Below, in pieces: positions 62,503-64,000 of a stretch of DNA of 64,000 nucleotides. The notes below the pieces were generated by a model. That model had not been told where the DNA came from, searched no databases, and saw only the letters and a program-made list of their open reading frames with translations. The DNA is taken from NCBI RefSeq assembly GCF_019175385.1, contig NC_083345.1, positions 118,423,657 through 118,487,656 of the forward strand, written 5' to 3'. Numbering within the stretch: position 1 is the stretch's first letter; each line of letters starts with the position of its first letter. The position numbers and the translations under genes are program-made. This DNA is from Lycium barbarum. Taxonomy: Eukaryota; Streptophyta; Magnoliopsida; Solanales; Solanaceae.

Positions 62503-64000
62503 TGTAACACCCCAAAATTTTGTAAACTAACACTTGAATTTTTGATTGATCATTTCTTGATAGTAAGGATATATTTTACTTCACACTTTCTAAACGTGAA
62601 TTTGACGATATTTGAAACTTGTTTGAAGTATTATGGTATAGTTATATAAACTACTCCTACTATTATTATCTTTATTAAATTAAGAAATGGAATAGATATA
62701 TAATGTTTTGGGCGGCAAACTTTTCATATTAATCCAAACATAAAAGTTTGGGCCGCCACCTTTTTTTTTTCATCCTTATCCAAGTAACATATATACCTTT
62801 TTGGCTCATATCCTCATCACCACCTCTAATTTCGTTTTCTCCAAGAAACTAAAACCCCAAAACTCCTCACCTCTCATCAAATTCTCTCACTAAATCAACC
62901 ATCGAGAATTGTTCTTGTTGAACCACAAGCTACTCCTCTCTTTTGTGGTAAGTTGCAAAACCCATTTTTACACTGAACAGATGTTATTAATTTTAGCATA
63001 TTTCCTTGTATAAAGTTTAGTTTTAAGTAAGCCAAGATGATCTGGAAAGCTATTTCATAGATCTACAAATTTTGTTTAGGCTCCAAAACCTAATTTTGCT
63101 TGTATTTACTCGAAAGGGGTGATGAAGTACAAGGCAGGTGCTGCCCAGATTTCTATTTTACAAACCCTCCATGTACTACTGTTAGTATTTTGAGCATATA
63201 TATTTTTGTACGAATTTGATATTGGGGTGATTTAAATTTCTCTAGAACCCCAAGACATATATATATACAACTTTCATTAAGACCACAAAGTCTATTTTTG
63301 CCGTTTACCCCTTTGAAACTGAGCCACAATACAAGACAGTAGTACTGTTCAGAATTTATGTTTTGATAGTTTAGGGTGATTTTCACTGATATATGTTTAG
63401 TTTCGACGTGCTAAAACCACTGAACTTTAATAGATATTTGATTGTGTATTTAAGGTGTGTATATATATACTAGTTTCATCAGGCCCGTGCTAAGCCCGAG
63501 CCCAAACTCATGATGTAAAAGCAGACATTTTAATTAAAGAAATATAATTTGTGTTACACTTTTTACTGTATAATAATAAAATTTCAAATAAGTAAATTTG
63601 TAATATATAAAAGCAAGACTTTCAATTCAATCCTTTTAACATTTTAACTTTCATTGTTGAAACTATTTACTTCAATCAATCCGATTAGGAATCAGACTTT
63701 GAAGTTTCTGTGTTCTGAATTCTAATCTTTTCAAGTTATTCGGTTCTATATTAACAATCAATACATCACCGATGAATTTTTAAGACAAACATAGAGTTTT
63801 AATCAAAGTTGCCAGATCTGATCAAACTCGCCGACTCCCTAACTTTGCCCTGCTTCAAACTCATTTTGTGCTTATCTTAAACCCATTTATGATTTTAATG
63901 ATGTATTTTATTCTCACCTGTATTAGCAAGTACTCATCCTTTCTCTAGAATCATCTAACACAATAAATTCTTTCAATAACTCTGAATTTATACTACAATA
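62503..64000 (+). mobile_element. Possible start of an LTR retrotransposon, cut by the window end
   Basis: TGTAACACCCCAAAATTTTG at 62503 resembles starts of plant Ty3/gypsy LTRs (TGTAACACCCC). It is followed by a pyrimidine-rich leader-like stretch (62815-62945) and no ORF. The other end, TSD and interior are outside the window, so this is tentative. GGCCCGTGCTAAGCCCGAGC at 63482-63501 is a GC-rich motif that stands out from the AT-rich surroundings. Confidence 0.35.

Overview
This is a plant nuclear window: AT-rich, gene-poor and packed with transposable elements. It most likely comes from a Solanaceae species (inference, from the LTR and MITE families and the CYP707A gene); I cannot name the species. 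I see one intact host gene, a seven-exon abscisic acid 8'-hydroxylase (CYP707A) on the minus strand at 57185-59353, with a TATA box, a G-box and a Stowaway MITE just upstream.

From 7813 to 43962 a single Mutator-like element (MULE) has been swollen to about 36 kb by insertions inside insertions. Each level has matching target-site duplications (TSDs). The levels are: MULE (TSD TAGATTAAA); plus-strand solo LTR 13246-40044 (TSD GATAC); minus-strand solo LTR 15605-36289 (TSD CTTAT); complete minus-strand LTR retrotransposon 18046-34776 (TSD GCTAA); and solo LTR 22738-26050 (TSD CTATG). A foldback element (38003-39272) also sits in the outer solo LTR. The MULE's own DNA is only about 9.3 kb. It held two convergent genes, a Ulp1/C48-type cysteine protease gene with a DUF1985-like region (8263-12743, plus) and a MuDR-type transposase (40709-43351, minus). 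Both are now broken.

The 16.7-kb retrotransposon has 3.6-kb LTRs that are nearly identical, a primer-binding site, a polypurine tract and one Tat/Ogre-like gag ORF. It has no recognisable pol. Large tandem arrays (about 32-bp and 98-bp units) lie where pol would be expected, so it looks like a young non-autonomous element.

Left flank (1-7812): a non-autonomous MULE-like element, a pogo/Tc1-mariner relic with a transposase-like ORF, and another solo LTR (2199-7665, TSD TTATT) carrying a hAT MITE (TSD CTTAGAAT). Right flank (43972-57180): no gene seen; it holds several foldback elements, microsatellites, a strong 150-nt hairpin and a 50-bp tandem repeat. After CYP707A the sequence is gene-free and ends in what may be the start of another LTR (from about 62503). 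All coordinates, splice sites and TSDs were read by eye; family names come from motif recognition, not database searches.
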